A stretch of DNA of 64,000 bases from Cornus controversa (lineage: Eukaryota; Streptophyta; Magnoliopsida; Cornales; Cornaceae): the NCBI GenBank assembly GCA_026545225.1, contig CM048851.1:33107956-33171955 (forward strand). The letters are read 5' to 3'. Below the pieces are notes generated by a model. The model saw only the letters and a program-made list of their open reading frames with translations. It was not told where the DNA came from and made no database searches. This document shows, one piece after another, positions 24,500 to 36,382 of this stretch. Each line of letters opens with the position of its first letter. The stretch's first letter is position 1. A program made the position numbers and the translations under genes.

Positions 24500-26090
24500 A
24501 AACAGAAGAGAGAGTGAAGTGTTTAAAAAGACTAATGGAGCGCAAAATATAAGCAGTCACACATACATATATGTATATATATGTATGTATGTATATACAT
24601 ACATACATATATATACATATATGTGTATATATAAAAGCAGTCACTAATCATGATAGTTAGTGACCATAGAATGTGTGAATCACTGTACCCTAATAACTGA
24701 TCCTGGTATTTTGGCAGTACAGAAAAAAATTGATTTGATCGAAAATGACTTGCGCAAGTGCACAGCATTATAGTTTGTGACACTTGGTAAGTTATTGATG
24801 GTACATTTGTTAGCACATGGTGGGTTCCAAGTACCACAAACAAAGTTTCTTGTCTTGGACTCACTCAACAAATTAATTTGCTCCGGCATAGCGGACCTAA
24901 TATTGGCTAATCATATATATACACACGAGGGTCATGTCTGTTTCTAGTATTTTCCTCCAATGGAGTGATGTTGTGACACATAATTGTAATGAAAGAAACA
25001 AAAAAGTCACAAAATATATATATATAGTTATATTAGGCAACTGGCGTAACAATTATTTTTTTAACTATTTATGACAGTTTTTACTTTTTCCATCACAAAT
25101 AGCTAAATTCCCATTACCCCTAGCTAAAACCGTGTGCTCACTCAATTATTTGTTATGCCAGATATTTTGGGTTGTCAATGAGAATTATTAGATATCTTGG
25201 AGCACGGATACTTAGTGATCCAGTTGAATCTATGCTCTTCCATTTAAAAAAAGTTGAAGCGTGTAACAACATATTACCAAAAAAAATTAAAATTAATTTT
25301 AATTAGAGTGGACCATCAAGTAACAAATGATCCTCAACCATTTAATAATTTCTGATGAATTACATGCATAACAAATGATAAAACAATATAAGTGCGTTTT
25401 GGCTTTTTCTTTATTTGCAACCATCGTACTATGTTGTTTAATTTTTTATAAATAGATTGTACTATTTTGCCTAATTTTCTGATAAATAACTTCACACAAT
25501 AGCAAGAATGTCACAGTATAGAATCTGTGACTAGTAATAAGGTAACTGTGTTGTGCCGACAGATTTTCGTAGTTAAAACTTTTTGACTATAGAATACTAA
25601 GTAATAGCTGCGATTTTTACTTTCACAAATAAATTTAGTTGTTGTAGTTTCAACATCTTGTGTTGTGTAGGCTGAACATACACCAATAATGCACATCATA
25701 TATGTGTGTATATATATTAACCATATTAGTTTGATTACCCCAAGATTTAAACATTAGTAGCTGCAGCGTTGGACCAGGAAAGATAAGGTATTCCATTTCC
25801 CTATTTAGCAATCTAGATTCCAAGTTGGAGGTGCAAGTGGTTGGTTAATTTCTTTTACCAATCAAGTAGGGAGCCCCACCAAATGAAGGGCACTGATCAA
25901 GTTAGAGAATTGGGTAACGTGTAGGGAGGATTGAGTTAATCATAACCTTATTTTAGGAGTCATGTAGTCAACAACATGGGCTTAAATCATAGAGAGGAGG
26001 GTCCCCAATTAGAGATACCATATGAATATGCAATGGATACAAGTTGGATATATATATATAAGGAATGATTTGGCTTCCCATACCTATATT
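24500..26090. other. Upstream flank of the subtilase gene
   Basis: No gene was recognised. (ATGT)n-like tracts occur near 24565-24625. The proximal 300 bp probably contain the promoter. There are no other clear elements. Confidence 0.5.
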
Positions 26091-26094
26091 GCTC

Positions 26095-26102
26095 TATATA
26101 AG
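26095..26102 (+). promoter_or_regulatory. TATA box of the subtilase gene
   Basis: TATATAAG lies 55 bp (start to start) upstream of the ATG at 26150. A TSS about 30 bp downstream would leave a leader of only 20-25 nt. It is the best TATA motif directly before the start. A (TA)n run at about 26050-26061 is the alternative. Confidence 0.65.
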
Positions 26103-26149
26103 CACACCCCAACTAGTTCAAAAAATATCCCATTTTACTGCTCATATCC

Positions 26150-28429
26150 ATGGCTACTCATATTCCCTTGTATGTGTACCTTCTCTTAACCATAGTCTCA
26201 CAATTCATATCCATTTTGGCAGAGTCTGACATTTACATTGTTCATATGGACTTATCTGCTATGCCCAATGCCTTCTCTAGCCACCATAACTGGTACTTGG
26301 CCACACTTGCCTCTGTTACTGATAACTTCAAAGCAAGCACTACCACATCCTCTAATTTTATCTATGGTTATACTAATGTCATACATGGTTTTAGTGCAAA
26401 ACTCTCTCCTTCTGAGCTTGAAGCCATCAAAAAATCCCCCGGCTATGTTTCGTCAATCAGAGACATGCCTGTTAAAGTTGACACCTCCCATTCCTCCCAA
26501 TTCCTTGGCCTCAACTCCAACTCGGGGGCATGGCCAGCTTCGGACTATGGCAACGATGTGATCATCGGATTGGTGGACACGGGGATTTGGCCGGAGAGCA
26601 AGAGCTTCAATGATGAGGGATTATCTGAAATTCCATCTAGATGGAAAGGAGCGTGCGAGACTGGCACACAATTCGACTCCTCAATGTGCAACAAGAAGCT
26701 CATTGGAGCTCGCTTCTTCAACAAAGGCCTACTTGCCAAAAATCCCAATGTGAACATATCGATGAATTCAACCCGCGACATTGATGGGCACGGCACTCAT
26801 ACTTCAACCACAGCTGCTGGGAGCTACGTGGAAGGCGCGTCCTACTTCGGCTATGCCTCGGGGACTGCTCGAGGCATGGCTCCGCGGGCTCGAGTGGCCA
26901 TGTATAAGGCCCTCTGGGATGAAGGCAATTCTTTATCTGACATTCTTGCTGCGATTGATCAAGCGATTACAGATGGTGTTGATGTCCTGTCCTTGTCATT
27001 GGGCTTAGATGGTTTTCCTTTGTATGCAGATCCTGTAGCTATAGCCACATTTGCAGCCTTGGAGAAGGGTATATTTGTGTCTGCATCAGCAGGAAATGAA
27101 GGGCCTTTTCTTGAGACCCTACACAATGGGACACCTTGGGTCCTAACTGTTGCTGCAGGTACCATGGATCGCGAATTCAGTGGCACTGTCACTCTTGGCG
27201 ACGGAGCTTCAGTCACCGGATTGGCTCTCTATCCGGGGAATTCAACTTCAACCCAAGTCCCAATGGTTTTCATGGACACGTGCGAGAGAGATTTCGAGAA
27301 AATTGGGTACAAATTTGTTGTGTGCCAAGACAAGAATGACACTTTGGGTGAGCAAGTTTATAATGTTCAAAATGCAAAGGTTGCTGGAGGAATCTTCATA
27401 TCAAATAACACTGACCTAGAATTCTTCATTCAAAGCACGTTCCCTGCAGTTTTTTTGAATGTCCAAAAGGGTGAGACACTGTTGGATTACATCAAGACAA
27501 GCCATAACCCAAAAGCAAGCATTAAATTTCAAGAGACACAAATGGGTACCAAACCAGCACCAAGAGTGGCTAGCTATAGCTCAAGAGGGCCATCCCCAAG
27601 TTGCCCATTTGTCTTGAAGCCTGACATTATGGCTCCTGGTTCACTAGTCCTGGCTTCATGGCCTCAAAAAACTCCGGCAGCCGAAATTGATTTGGGGAAA
27701 CTTTTCAACAACTTCAACCTCTTGTCCGGGACATCCATGTCCTGCCCACACACTGCCGGAGTGGCGGCGCTCTTGAAGGGGGCCCACCCTGAATGGAGCC
27801 CCGCCGCAATCCGATCTGCCCTGATGACAACATCTGATTCAACCGACAACACTTTCAACCCTATCCAAGACATTGGATCCAAGAACCAACCTGCCATTCC
27901 TCTAGCCATGGGAGCTGGCCATATCAATCCAAACAAGGCCTTAGACCCCGGACTCGTATACGACATGAAAACAGAAGATTATGTTAATCTTCTTTGCGCA
28001 TTAAATTACACCATGAAGCAAATTCAGATCATCACAAGGTCATCTTCTTACCCTTGCTTGTCCCCATCATTGGACATCAACTACCCCTCTTTCATAGCCT
28101 TTTTCAATGTCAATGACTCGAAATCGGATGCTAATGTGGTACAAGAATTTCAAAGGACAGTCACTAATGTTGGAAATGGAATGTCAACTTATACTGCGAA
28201 ATTGACACCCATTGAAGGTTTGAAAGTCAGCGTTGTACCGGACAAATTGGTGTTCAGAGAGAAGTATGAGAAGCAAAGCTACAAGCTGAGCATAGAAGGT
28301 CCAAGATTGTTGTTGGACTTCGTAGTTTATGGTTCTCTGAGTTGGGTAGAGAGTGAAGGTAAACATGTAGTGAGAAGTCCCATAGTGGCAACAAGAATGA
28401 GTTCAAAGACACTGTCAGCTCAGACCTAA
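26150..28429 (+). CDS. Subtilisin-like serine protease, SBT1 family (SBT1.9/SBT1.8-like)
   Basis: This is an intronless reading frame of 759 residues, the usual length for plant subtilases. An N-terminal signal peptide (about residues 1-24, hydrophobic YVYLLLTIVSQFISILA) suggests secretion to the apoplast. An I9-type prodomain follows (about 28-112, starting IYIVHMDLSAMP). The catalytic triad is complete: Asp143 in VDTGIWPE, His214 in DGHGTHTS and Ser529 in SGTSMSCPHTAG. The oxyanion-hole Asn316 is in SAGNEGP. A protease-associated insert lies around 360-460, and a C-terminal Fn3-like domain around 655-750. The HMDLSAMP start and the overall pattern resemble Arabidopsis SBT1.9. The substrate is unknown; family members mature or degrade cell-wall and peptide-hormone substrates. 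A TATA box sits 55 bp upstream and an AATAAA lies at 28477. Two fragments of a related copy lie about 10 kb upstream. Confidence 0.95.
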   Translation: MATHIPLYVYLLLTIVSQFISILAESDIYIVHMDLSAMPNAFSSHHNWYLATLASVTDNFKASTTTSSNFIYGYTNVIHGFSAKLSPSELEAIKKSPGYVSSIRDMPVKVDTSHSSQFLGLNSNSGAWPASDYGNDVIIGLVDTGIWPESKSFNDEGLSEIPSRWKGACETGTQFDSSMCNKKLIGARFFNKGLLAKNPNVNISMNSTRDIDGHGTHTSTTAAGSYVEGASYFGYASGTARGMAPRARVAMYKALWDEGNSLSDILAAIDQAITDGVDVLSLSLGLDGFPLYADPVAIATFAALEKGIFVSASAGNEGPFLETLHNGTPWVLTVAAGTMDREFSGTVTLGDGASVTGLALYPGNSTSTQVPMVFMDTCERDFEKIGYKFVVCQDKNDTLGEQVYNVQNAKVAGGIFISNNTDLEFFIQSTFPAVFLNVQKGETLLDYIKTSHNPKASIKFQETQMGTKPAPRVASYSSRGPSPSCPFVLKPDIMAPGSLVLASWPQKTPAAEIDLGKLFNNFNLLSGTSMSCPHTAGVAALLKGAHPEWSPAAIRSALMTTSDSTDNTFNPIQDIGSKNQPAIPLAMGAGHINPNKALDPGLVYDMKTEDYVNLLCALNYTMKQIQIITRSSSYPCLSPSLDINYPSFIAFFNVNDSKSDANVVQEFQRTVTNVGNGMSTYTAKLTPIEGLKVSVVPDKLVFREKYEKQSYKLSIEGPRLLLDFVVYGSLSWVESEGKHVVRSPIVATRMSSKTLSAQT

Positions 28430-28476
28430 CTAAAGTTAATTGTCTGTATTAACATGTGATCATAATATTGGCTTTG

Positions 28477-28482
28477 AATAAA
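28477..28482 (+). terminator. Polyadenylation signal of the subtilase gene
   Basis: A canonical AATAAA lies 48 bp after the stop codon, in a T-rich 3' region. This fits a short 3' UTR. Confidence 0.6.
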
Positions 28483-28891
28483 GTCTTTACCTTTAAATTT
28501 TGCTAATTGGTTGGTGGTGGAGACTTCATGATCAGCTTATTTGGATAGGGTTTTGTGTGGTTCCTAATTGCTATGATGAAAAGTGGATTGTTCATCCAAC
28601 AAAAGATAATTTACAAACTATAAAATATATTGTATTTGAACTATTATATCACGAGGTCTGAAATGTGACATGCATATACAGCTACAATTAAAGGAAATGG
28701 TGCAGTTTAGGAAAGGAACAGATACAATTACAATTATTAGCTTATGGAGACAATCTCTCTCTTCTCTCTCTCCCTCTCTCTCACACACACACATACTGTG
28801 GCACCTAAAGATCCCTTGTTTTGTTGCCTTCTGCAGATGAAATCCTCGTGTTCAGATTATCATAAAAATATATTATTAGCAAGAATTGTAG

Positions 28892-29632
28892 CAGGGCCGG
28901 CCATGGACCTAGGCGGTAGCCTAGGGCCCCCAAATTTTGAGGGCCCTCAATTTTTATCGAACCTATACTACTAGGCCTTATTTAAAAAAAAAAAATTATT
29001 GGTCATCTTTTAAAAGAAATACTAATGGGGCCTCTTTTAAAAGAAATAGTACTAGGCCTCATTTTAAAAAAAAAAATTTTTACTAACTATTGATATAATT
29101 TTTTTATAAAAAAAATTTACTCTATACACATTTTCTTCTTTTTTTTTTTTTTTGGTTTCTTTTTTTTTTCTCACATGTCACAACTCATTTCTTCTTCTTT
29201 TTTAACGCCTGCACTCAACAGCAAGCTTTTCCTCTCATTTTTCTTCTTCTTTCTTCACGCTAGCAACAAGTAACTTGTTTTCTCTCATTTTTTCTCTTTC
29301 TCTTCACTTTAATTGACAATTTTGCAGCTCAAAATGTAAGACAATCACATTTACTTTGATATGAAATTTAATTTTGATTTTTGTGACTAAGGTGTGTTGA
29401 ATATTTTCTTTTAATTTTTTTATGTGAACTGCATCGTGCTATTTATAAAGTACCAAGACCAGAATTTTTTTATTTTCAACATTAACATATTTTATGTGCT
29501 TGTCGTCTCATTTTGATAAAAATTTTGCACTTCTATAAAATTTATGTGCATGTGAAACTTTATGTATAAAGGGTCCCATTTGAAAGTCCGCCTAGGACCT
29601 CTCAAATTTTTTAGAATATCAGGCTGGCCCTG
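28892..29632. mobile_element. hAT-type non-autonomous element with perfect 8-bp target duplication
   Basis: The left end is CAGGGCCGGCC, and the right end is its near-complement GGCTGGCCCTG. AATTGTAG occurs immediately outside both ends (28884-28891 and 29633-29640). The interior starts with 'ggcggtagcctagggccccc' and ends with 'gtccgcctaggacctctc', extending the inverted repeat imperfectly. Poly-A/poly-T tracts fill the middle, with no transposase. The perfect target duplication implies a fairly young insertion, 460 bp downstream of the subtilase stop codon. Confidence 0.9.
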
Positions 29633-29685
29633 AATTGTAGGTATCCTAGGGTACGAAAATAAAAAAATATTGCCATAGAATGGAT

Positions 29686-29725
<40 letters not shown>

Positions 29726-30157
29726 AATATTACCCTGGATTAGTTAGATAAAAATATGTTGTATAATCTCCTAATAGTTGTCAATCATGGCATTATCATA
29801 TACATGGTCAACACAACATGTATTGTGTTAAGGTAAAATAACACAAGAAGGTTTTGAGTTATTCTATTTTTCTTTTTTCAAATCTTTAATTTCTTCTTCT
29901 TCCATCTTCAATGTTAGTTATAACTATCCACCTTTCTATAATTGGCATACAAAGCCAAGAACTCATTTTGTATAGCCATATATATGTTTGTGTATATATA
30001 TATATATAGTGGTAAGGCATAAGGAAGTGGCCTCCACAATCATTAATTTCATGGCATGGCATCAATTTTAACCATTTGATCAATAAATAATTAGGCACAA
30101 GAAGCTTCCTAGACCATCCTGCATTCCCAAAAAATAAAATAAGTTGCATCTTTCATG

Positions 30158-30204
<47 letters not shown>

Positions 30205-30376
30205 CGTTATTATAAGTTGAACAAGCAACCAAATTATTCTTTTGGATAGCTTTTAATTTCTTTTAGATTGTACTAATAAATAGTAAAGGGTGGGTAGGCT
30301 TGCTATAAAAAGTATAATTCAATTCTCACTATAATTGTTGGCACAAGCAAAGAAAACCTAATTTCCTTGATTTAAT

Positions 30377-30379
<3 letters not shown>

Positions 30380-30423
<44 letters not shown>
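30380..30423. repeat. (TA)n microsatellite
   Basis: About 22 uninterrupted TA repeats. Confidence 0.95.
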
Positions 30424-30426
<3 letters not shown>

Positions 30427-32073
30427 CGCTAATGAAAATCTACTACTGTTTTCCTATGCATAACACGGTTAAGTTTGATTTCAGTAGTGCCATAATCTTT
30501 CTATTTTTTTCAAATGATAGCCACGTATAATCAGTTGAACAAGGAAGAACTTCCTTCAAAGCACTGATGTTATATAATGATAAGATAACGCGTTTTCCTT
30601 TTAAAATTAAAAATATGTAAAATTAAAAATAAATAAATAAATCATAACCTTTCCTTTTCTTTTATATTTAAAATTCAAAATAATTACATGTCATTTTGTT
30701 ATTATGTTACATTAGTGGTATTGAGAAAATTCTTCCTCACCGGTGTGTGTGTGTGTGTGTATACACGTTTGTACGTGGTTGCAATTAACCCAGTTTCTTG
30801 CACTATCAACCATCAACATCTTGGTTGCTATTTTTGTTACATTTATCCGGACTTCAATTCTTATATCTCCTTGAAAAAAAAAATCTATATCTCTTTTTCG
30901 GATTCCACCGAAACCTGAACATGAATTATGGTTGTTTTGGCACCGCTATGCACTCCCCTTTGAATATTATTGATTGCATAATTTCGATTCTGACTCCATG
31001 CTGCAATGTCAAGGGATCATATATATATATATATATATATAAGAATTGGCCTTTTAGATCATTCAGGACTTTTGAACCCCCAATTTTCTGGGAGGCATAT
31101 GTATGGGTCAAAATAATACAAACCTAGAATCATGGGAAGATCTTTTGCATAGTCTCTACATGGAGGCTTATAATTTTTTATTTTTTTCCTTTTATAGTTT
31201 GCTTAGTCCCGTTTCGTATGAGTTTGTGTTTTGTATTTTTATTTTTTTAGCCTAAAATAGAATTCCTATTTTTGTTACACAGTATTTTGAATAGTAATTA
31301 GAAATGTGTTTAAAGTTTTTTTTATCTTTTTATTTTTATATTGGCCGCTTAAGTAGTCAAAACACATAAAAACACCATTATAATGTTTCCAATTTCAACC
31401 CAAATTTTAAAATATTTTGACACTATTCAAAACACAACGAATGAACAGTACCAAACATGCTTTATTTCAATTATTGGTTATATAGAGTGCCAAAACAAAA
31501 ACAAAACAAAACGAATGCACAACTACTTAAATTTTTTGATATATACTTATTCTCAAATAACAGAAACATATAAAACAGTATTAACCCCCAAATACAAATC
31601 TCTCTCTCTCACACACACACACATTTATAACACATGAATTAAGAGTACTTACAAGAGCGAATCACCAAGGATAGTTCTCATAAACCAGCTTCAATGTTAC
31701 TCATTGAAAGCTCATAGAGTTTGGAATTTCTGTTTTGGACTCAATGTTCCTAGGAATGGGAATCACATCTCCATTTAGCTATTGTATACAGTATCCAAAC
31801 GAAGCTCGTGGAGTAGCATATGGCCCACAATGCAGAAATTTATCCACGTTTCCGGGTCCACAAGCCCTTATTTCCAATAATATTGATCAGAAACCACTAC
31901 AGTTTCATCCTTTTTGAATTGGAAAACCCATGCTATGCTCTCACGTTGCAGAGTCCAACCTCTCAAACCTGCAAGCAAACGAAATGCATGCTGCACTGTA
32001 TGGATCTTGAAGCTTTGCAAAGCTCCATCTCTCTCTGTCAGTTGATGAAAGTCTCAATCAGCCTTGCTTCTTT

Positions 32074-32076
<3 letters not shown>

Positions 32077-32126
<50 letters not shown>
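32077..32126. repeat. (AT)n microsatellite, the longest perfect run in the window
   Basis: About 25 uninterrupted AT repeats. Confidence 0.95.
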
Positions 32127-32130
<4 letters not shown>

Positions 32131-33057
32131 CCTCTTGTTTTTTGCTTTATTATACTCTAAATTGGTCAATTGTGTGATGTAACAGTATCTGATCTTCACA
32201 TTACTTTTGATGGAAAATGTGATCTCATTACTTATAAAATTTTCAGTGCCAAAACTGAATGGTATATAAAATATTTCAATCCATTAGTTTTTAAGTATTT
32301 ACGAGACATGGTGCTTTTTTTAAAATTTCACCGTTTATGGACAAAGGATAAAAGTAAAGAAGAGGAGTGATCAGAGATCAGATTTAGAGAAAGAGGATAG
32401 TAAAAGGAGGGAAGTCCTTTTCTAACCGTTATGACTCTCCCTCCAACTTTTGAGCGGAAAGAAGAAAGGAAACATCTTCTCTTTTCTCTACTCTCTTTAT
32501 ATATATATATATATATACTATTTGTTGCAACCCAAACATCTGAAGTGTTTGGAGCTACGGGTGCACAACAAACTGTTACATCCGATTTACTGAACTAGAC
32601 TGAATCAAATCATATTATTTATTTGGTTTTGTGATAGAATTGGTCAGTTCCGGTTCTAAAAATTAAAGAATCACACGAGTCCCGTTTTGTTACATCATGC
32701 CACAACTAACTGAATTGTTATACAGCACTACTCTTTAATATATATGTATTTTTATATTCTTATTTTTTACAAGAAAGTATTGAATCTTTTGAACAATGGA
32801 ATTTCTGGTGTTAAAATCAAATATTAATTTTCTTCTTTTCTTATTTCATTTCCATTCAACCAAACAAGATTGGAAGGGATACCTCTTTAACAGAAAAAAA
32901 TGATTGGACCTGTTTGCTACTCGACTCAATGGCACAAGTACAAAGTGAAAAATCATTAAATTTGATTGTTGAATGATGGGAGGATCCAAACCAAACCATG
33001 CGGTTTGCAACTAGAATTAAATATTACATCTTTTGTGCAACTAGGAATTAAATATTA

Positions 33058-33986
33058 GAATAAATATCACTCATTAGGGGTGCACAAAAAATTCGCGAAT
33101 CCGATCCGATCCGATCCGTTAGCTAATGGATTGGTGGCGGATTAAAAAATTAGAATCCGTTAGCCACGGATTCCGATCCGATCCGATCCGTGATTGAACG
33201 GATCGGATTGGATCGGATTGGCGGATTGGGCCTATACTCCTATTTGAATTTTTTTTGTTTACTTCAAAAATTTCAAGAGAAAAATTCACAACACTTTTTA
33301 ATTCACATCTCAAATGAACACAATTGTTAAATAAATAAATATAATATATATTGAATTTTTAGGTTTACCTATGTAAGTATGTAACATATTATATTATTAT
33401 ACATATAATTACTAATTATATATATATATATAGCCACGGATTGTCACGGATCGGATCGAATTTTTGTAATCCACGGATCGGATTAGGATTATGCATAATC
33501 CTATCTGTGGTCACCCCTATCACTCACACTCATGAGGTTTGATGTATTGACACACGGTTACAACTTTGTAAATTTTCTTCATCACCACCTCCGGTCAGCT
33601 TTTTCATTTTTTTTAATATGTGAAATGTCTTGATTGCCCCTGATTATTTAAATTTATTTTAATATAAAATATCATAATAAGAAAATGACCACAACACCCT
33701 TCTTGATTGTCATTTCAATTAATTTTTTATTTTTATGTTAATATTATTATTTATGAAAATATATAATTATATATATTAGGTTATATATATATTATAGTCT
33801 ATATATATAGATGAATAGAGAAAAAGAAAGAGAAATTTAATTACTTTTTTATTTTATGCTAACATTATTATTTATGGAAATAAATAATTATATATATATT
33901 ATAATATACTGTGTATATATATATAGATAGATAGAAAATTTTAATTACTTTTTAATTCTTTGTTAACATTATTATTTATGAAAATA

Positions 33987-34028
<42 letters not shown>

Positions 34029-34276
34029 AGGAATATTTTCGTCCATTAGACAGGGTTAAATTGGTAAATTTAGTATTCAAATAGATTAGGTCAGAAGTCA
34101 AAGGGCAACATGGTCAATTCACTGTCAAAAAGTACTCTGACACGGTGTACTTTTGACAGAAGGGAGTGTATGTGATATACGACACAAATCACATGGAGTG
34201 TTGGTGATAAAAATTTATAAAGTTATAATTGTGTGTCAATACATCAAATATCATGAAGTGTCAATGATATTTAGCC
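33058..34276. mobile_element. Mutator-type non-autonomous element, copy 2, interrupted by a hAT MITE
   Basis: The right-end complement GGCTAAATATCATTGACACT onward and the left-end GAATAAATATCACTC onward match the ends of copy 1 at 22794-24490. The 9-mer TAAATATTA is repeated exactly outside both ends (33049-33057, 34277-34285). The left inverted repeat is split after about 17 bp by the hAT MITE at 33075-33519 and resumes at about 33528 with 'atgaggtttgatgtatt'. The interior has three copies of 'gttaacattattatttatg'. There is no transposase. Confidence 0.9.
33075..33519. mobile_element. hAT-type MITE, copy 2 (445 bp), nested
   Basis: It starts TAGGGGTGCACAAAA and ends CTGTGGTCACCCCTA, which is the reverse orientation of the copy at 10990-11449. 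The flanking 8-mers TCACTCAT (33067-33074) and TCACTCAC (33520-33527) agree at 7 of 8 positions. The arms are rich in 'gatccgatccg' words. It has inserted into the left terminal repeat of the Mutator-type element. Confidence 0.9.
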
Positions 34277-34285
34277 TAAATATTA

Positions 34286-35669
34286 CTGCATCTTTTGTAA
34301 AAATTCATATGATGCCCACTGGGCTAATCAAATTCAGACCTAGGGCTATAAAGTCTGCCTAACCTTTTTAGCTTAGTATTTGGGCCCAAAATTGCACATG
34401 GTGAAGTAGTGTGCATTGGCTATTTATATAAAGCTAATATTGCACTCTCTTAGTTCAAGCTTGGGTTGGTTGCATTGCATTTTTTTAGAAAAGAGATCTA
34501 GAAAGTGCAAAATTTAGAGCCTGGGCTTCACTGTAATTTGGACCCAAAAAGGACCAGGAAATGGTCCAACACTGTTTACCAATATAAGCAATAAGCTACG
34601 ATTTTGGGTGAGGGAGCATTTAAATCATTGGCCGAAATGTTAGACTGAGTCTCGGTCCCACAAAAATATAAACTATAATGTTCTGTTTGATTGATGAGAA
34701 AACGTGAGAAAGATATCGAAAACTAAAAATTCAATGAAATATGGGATGGATTTTATAAGATCCCTTTTTTCTCTCTCTAGCAACTTTAAGCCTCAATTAT
34801 TAAACAGAGCCAACTTTAATTTTGGATATACATCACATGCACATTTTTTTTGGTGGCTCTTTATCTAAATTCAATAATACAATCTATAAAGAAGTGGCTA
34901 TTCTCAATTGGGCTTTTTGCATGAGTAGGCCCGATGAAATTGCTGGATTTTAGGTTCATTTAACACACCACTAATAAAAACTCTTCATAATTATCAATTA
35001 ATTATTAATTGGGTACTATATTTTTGATACTCCGGGTACTCTATACATTCTCATCATAATGGGTAACCTAGGAATTTATACTCATGCATTAAAACTAGTA
35101 AATCATACTGCACCGAACTTCTTCAATACTCCGAAAGTATCAACTATATAACACGATGCTAATAAAAGTTCTTCATAATAGAAAATATCAATTAATTATT
35201 AATCGGGTACTATATTCTTGATACTCCTAATACCTCCACACATTCTCATCAAACTGAATTATACGATTTGATTTGATTCTGTGATAACATATATCAGTTC
35301 CAGTTTGAAAAATTAATAAACCATTAATTACGATTCAATTCTCAGTTTAGGATCCAAAAGAATTGAACGAACAATTAATAATGCATAGATTTATGTGACA
35401 AATACACTTGTTCAATCTTTATGGGTAGGAAATACAACTTACTATATACCTATGTATAATCATATACGTACATGTAAACCCTTACAACGAAATCTTGCAC
35501 ACCCATAAGAATTTATCTTAATGAAGCCCAACTTCATATAAACTCTATGCATCCTTTCTTTATTGCTAATTTTGGATTTATGCATATCTTGGTGGAAAGT
35601 TTTTGTGACCGATACATCCTTCCACATGGGTTCACATGTTTTGCTGTGGCTCCAACTACGCAATGCTCC

Positions 35670-35706
<37 letters not shown>

Positions 35707-36382
35707 CACAAAACACTTTATCTAAGAACATGGCTTGCTTGTCATTCTTCACAGTTTTTGTTCCTTTCCCTTGTGGTCACACTAGTTAACCATCCATAAT
35801 AGGATATAAAAATTATTGTACCTCATATAACATCAAAAATATCAATGGAATGTGGAATTTTTTAGTTTAAATTTACAGAGTAATTCATAAATTTTCTTTT
35901 CTTTCAATCAAGCTAATAAATAAATGTGAAGGTATCACATGAACTCACAATAGATCATTCAAAATTTCCATGAAATATGAAAATAGTTATTGAGGAATAT
36001 CATCATTTCCAGTTCATTTTAGGAGGCGTAACATTTACTCTAAATGCAGATTCGTGGTGCCAACCGTGAGATGGCTGTCATGTGACTCATGTCCCCCTTC
36101 TAGTGTTCGTACTTTGTACAGTCGGTGGTTAATATACGCGTCTAAAGTCTCTCTTTCTAAATTTTAATCCTAAAAAATAAATAAATAAATTCTAATCCTC
36201 AACTATTAACACCGCCTTTCTTCTTTCTTATTAATCTTATAACTAAATAACAATAATTCATTTCACAAGCAAGCATACTCAAAAAGTACCACTAAAAACA
36301 CTCACTCCCCACGCTTTCTAGAGAGAGAAAAAGAAGCCGATTTAAGTGAGAGAAAGAGCGTCTGTGTGTCTGCAACGACGAA
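34286..36382. other. Intergenic stretch, includes the upstream region of the CC-type gene
   Basis: No gene was recognised. The stretch holds a diverged duplication (34972-35257) and a (TA)n run at about 35672-35705. The last 70 bp before the ATG at 36383 are GA-rich (gagagagaaaaagaag) and are probably the 5' leader. No clear TATA box was seen. Confidence 0.5.
34972..35257. repeat. Diverged direct duplication of about 90 bp, offset about 185 bp
   Basis: Both copies share 'ctcttcataatt' / 'ttcttcataata', then 'atcaattaattattaat', 'gggtactatatt-ttgatact' and 'acattctcatca'. The copies run about 34972-35062 and 35156-35257. Confidence 0.7.

Larger units (their letters stand above)
29641..33048. 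other. Intergenic stretch rich in (TA)n
   Basis: No gene was recognised. (TA)n tracts occur near 29690-29722, 30163-30202, 30380-30423, 31019-31041, 32077-32126 and 32497-32517. Open frames at 29886-30149 (minus), 30688-31127 and 31735-32370 cross these tracts or have no family resemblance. Confidence 0.55.

Noticed and set aside
35460-35789. Overlapping frames on both strands around (TA)n
   Set aside because: All cross the microsatellite (Ile-Tyr runs). No family resemblance.
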